Origin: Actinomycetes bacterium
GTDB taxonomy: Bacteria; Actinomycetota; Actinomycetes; Actinomycetales; Beutenbergiaceae
Reading direction: 5' to 3'
Assembly (NCBI GenBank): GCA_021793935.1
Contig: JAJYRV010000103.1
Location: 1-7,043, forward strand
Length of the DNA stretch: 7,043 nt
Below, in pieces: positions 5,815-7,043 of the stretch. Numbering within the stretch: position 1 is the first letter of the stretch; each line of letters starts with the position of its first letter. Below the pieces are notes generated by a model. It was not told where the DNA came from and did no database searches. It was given only the letters and a program-made list of their open reading frames with translations. Both the position numbers and the translations under genes were made by a program.

Positions 5815-6477
5815 TTAGCGGCGCCCGTGGGCTTCGGCGAAGGACAACTCGTGGTGGCGGGTTTCGTCCCAGGGGATGGTCCAGCCCAGTTCGTCGAAGA
5901 GGTAGGACAGCAAGTTGCCCGTGAATCCCCACACCCACCCCGTGGGGAGGCGGAACCCGGCCGATTGGAAGCCGGCGAGGCGGACGTAGGCGCGGTTGTC
6001 CGGGTTGAGCAGGTCACCCACGGGGATCCGAAGCGGGTGCAGCACCTCCGACCTGTCCCAGACGTCGCTCGCCCTCACGTGCGGTGACCATCCCAGGACG
6101 AAGGTGACGAGGTTAGCGCTCACCGGCAGGGCGACTTCGCCGAGGCTGCCGATCACTTCGATCGAGGAGGCGGCAACCCCGGTCTCTTCGGTGGTTTCAC
6201 GCACCGCGGCTTGTTCCGGCGTTTCCCCCGGATCAATGCCCCCGCCGGGGAACGCGATCTGCCCCGGGTGGTGCGCCAAGTGAGGTGAGCGCTGAACGAG
6301 GAAGATATCGGTATCGCGGGGATCCCGCCGAGGCTCACCGGGCTCGGTGAACAGCGCGAGGACCGCGGCGTGGCGGTAGGTTCCCGTGTCGTGCTCATCG
6401 GCCCGGTGGTCGGGGGCGACGGGTGAAAGGAGCCCCTGGCGCGCGCGTTGGTGCAGCCGGTACAGGTCATCACGCAC
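5815..6477 (-). CDS. Nudix hydrolase, CoA pyrophosphatase type (NudL-like)
   Basis: The 220-residue product carries a complete Nudix box, GGIDPGETPEQ...RETTEETGV (residues 79-101), with the metal-binding RE..EE residues Arg93, Glu94, Glu97 and Glu98. Just before it, LVQRSPHLAHHPGQIAFPGG (60-79) matches the extra motif of the CoA-diphosphatase subgroup (RS..L..HxGQ..FPGG). Enzymes of this group split coenzyme A or acyl-CoA into phosphopantetheine and 3',5'-ADP. The aliphatic position of the box, normally I/L/V, is Thr95 here, a small deviation. I chose GTG 6477 because no better start lies downstream before the domain. It overlaps the putA stop by 8 bp, suggesting translational coupling; AAGGGG lies about 12 nt upstream. 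The gene converges on the DUF2505 gene with 14 bases between. CoA as substrate is inferred from motifs; other nucleotide diphosphates remain possible. Confidence 0.9.
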   Translation of the reverse strand: MRDDLYRLHQRARQGLLSPVAPDHRADEHDTGTYRHAAVLALFTEPGEPRRDPRDTDIFLVQRSPHLAHHPGQIAFPGGGIDPGETPEQAAVRETTEETGVAASSIEVIGSLGEVALPVSANLVTFVLGWSPHVRASDVWDRSEVLHPLRIPVGDLLNPDNRAYVRLAGFQSAGFRLPTGWVWGFTGNLLSYLFDELGWTIPWDETRHHELSFAEAHGRR

Positions 6478-7043
6478 GGCCGAGCATCGCCCCTTCGCCG
6501 GGATCCTCGGGTGCTCCTGGATTGCTGAGGTGACCGAAGCGGTGCTCCGTCTGCGAAATCGCCTGCTCGCGCAGGAAGCACAGCACCTCCCTGCGCCCGG
6601 ACTGCAACGCGGGGCCGGGCAGGACCGCGATCGAGGTGCCTACCGACTCCGCGATGGCGCGGGCCTCGGCGGGGTCGAGGCAGCGGATCCGGCCGGGTTG
6701 GACCCAGGTCGCGGCGCGCATCGTGAACTCCTCGAGCGTTTCCACCCGCCAGCCCGCGGCGACGCTCGTCGGCGCGGTAGCGACGTCGATCCCGCTCGGC
6801 ACTCCCTCGGGCGCGGCCCGGGGCCCGGCGCCCGGCGGGGGACCGGTTGCCGTGTCGGTGCTCGCCGCTGATCGGGCCTCCGCCCCGACGAGCGCCGGAA
6901 GGACCTCGGTATCCGCGGCACCGCCCGCCGCCTCGCCCGGGGCGGCGGGCGGCTCGCTCGTGACCGGCGGCCCCGGGTTTGCTGGGGCGGGGCCGGGGGT
7001 CTCTGCTGCCGGTGCTTCCTCGACGTGGGCGCTCGGGTGCTGC
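6470..7043 (-). CDS. putA: C-terminal part of a PutA-like proline dehydrogenase / glutamate-semialdehyde dehydrogenase, cut by window edge
   Basis: The frame is open from its stop at 6470 to the right edge, giving 190 visible residues with no start. The last 110 resemble the C-terminal domain of actinobacterial bifunctional PutA, which oxidises proline to glutamate through proline dehydrogenase and pyrroline-5-carboxylate dehydrogenase. The key block is PALQSGRREVLCF followed by LREQAISQTEHRFG (6533-6613 overall), close to the usual GRxELLPFLREQAxSxTxHRFG that I recall for this family. VETLEEF and PGRIRCL upstream also fit. The catalytic domains are beyond the window, so activity cannot be judged. 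The first 80 visible residues are almost entirely Ala, Pro, Gly and Glu, an unstructured stretch unusual inside this domain. A GTG at 6802 is probably internal. The gene overlaps the Nudix gene by 8 bp. Identification rests on remembered family sequence, without alignment. Confidence 0.72.
   Translation of the reverse strand, partial: QHPSAHVEEAPAAETPGPAPANPGPPVTSEPPAAPGEAAGGAADTEVLPALVGAEARSAASTDTATGPPPGAGPRAAPEGVPSGIDVATAPTSVAAGWRVETLEEFTMRAATWVQPGRIRCLDPAEARAIAESVGTSIAVLPGPALQSGRREVLCFLREQAISQTEHRFGHLSNPGAPEDPGEGAMLGRA

Noticed and set aside
5798..5830. Hairpin terminator between the DUF2505 and Nudix genes
   Set aside because: Only short GC-rich pairings are possible (such as GGCGC with GCGCC) and no U-tract follows on either strand; chance pairing is likely at this base composition.
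4057..6087. Very long plus-strand open frame (676 codons) across pdtaS, the DUF2505 gene and part of the Nudix gene
   Set aside because: It is antisense to, or out of frame with, three recognisable genes. Its translation is Arg/Gly/His-rich without any domain, as expected for a shadow frame in high-GC DNA.

Overview
The window is high-GC, densely coding DNA from an actinobacterium. The strongest evidence is a near-canonical WhiB1 iron-sulfur regulator, a family confined to Actinobacteria, lying tail-to-tail with a PdtaS-type sensor histidine kinase. From memory this matches the whiB1 (Rv3219) / pdtaS (Rv3220c) arrangement of Mycobacterium tuberculosis. An actinobacterial-type PutA tail and a DUF2505 protein agree with that. 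I cannot name the genus from this sequence.

Layout, left to right. (1) Positions 1-2822, plus strand: a large FtsK/SpoIIIE-type ATPase of EccC/EssC architecture, cut at its N-terminus by the window edge. It has two membrane helices, a degenerate P-loop domain and three further P-loop domains. (2) Positions 2823-2880: three 13-bp tandem repeats filling the gap between convergent genes. (3) Positions 2873-3304, minus strand: a small four-helix membrane protein. (4) Positions 3305-3532: the whiB1 leader and promoter region, AT-richer than its surroundings, with a spaced inverted repeat. (5) Positions 3533-3784, plus strand: whiB1. (6) Positions 3804-3829: a strong hairpin placed to act as a bidirectional terminator. 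(7) Positions 3829-5268, minus strand: pdtaS. (8) Positions 5269-5299: a very short divergent promoter region. (9) Positions 5300-5800, plus strand: a DUF2505 protein. (10) Positions 5815-6477, minus strand: a CoA-pyrophosphatase-type Nudix hydrolase, overlapping by 8 bp (11) the C-terminal part of a putA-like proline-catabolism gene that runs off the right edge (6470-7043, minus strand).

How the parts may work together. whiB1 and pdtaS form the regulatory core. WhiB1 carries a nitric-oxide-sensitive [4Fe-4S] cluster and binds DNA. PdtaS is the cytosolic kinase of the PdtaS/PdtaR pair, whose ANTAR-domain partner is not in this window. putA and the Nudix gene look like one translationally coupled unit. 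The EccC-like ATPase points to a type VII-like secretion system whose other parts must lie to the left of the window, because the gene on its right is unrelated and convergent. Nothing here is clearly a new system. The best leads are the missing copper-binding cysteine in PdtaS, the Ala/Pro-rich insertion in the PutA C-terminus, the 13-bp tandem repeats, and the compact divergent promoter with an apparently leaderless gene.
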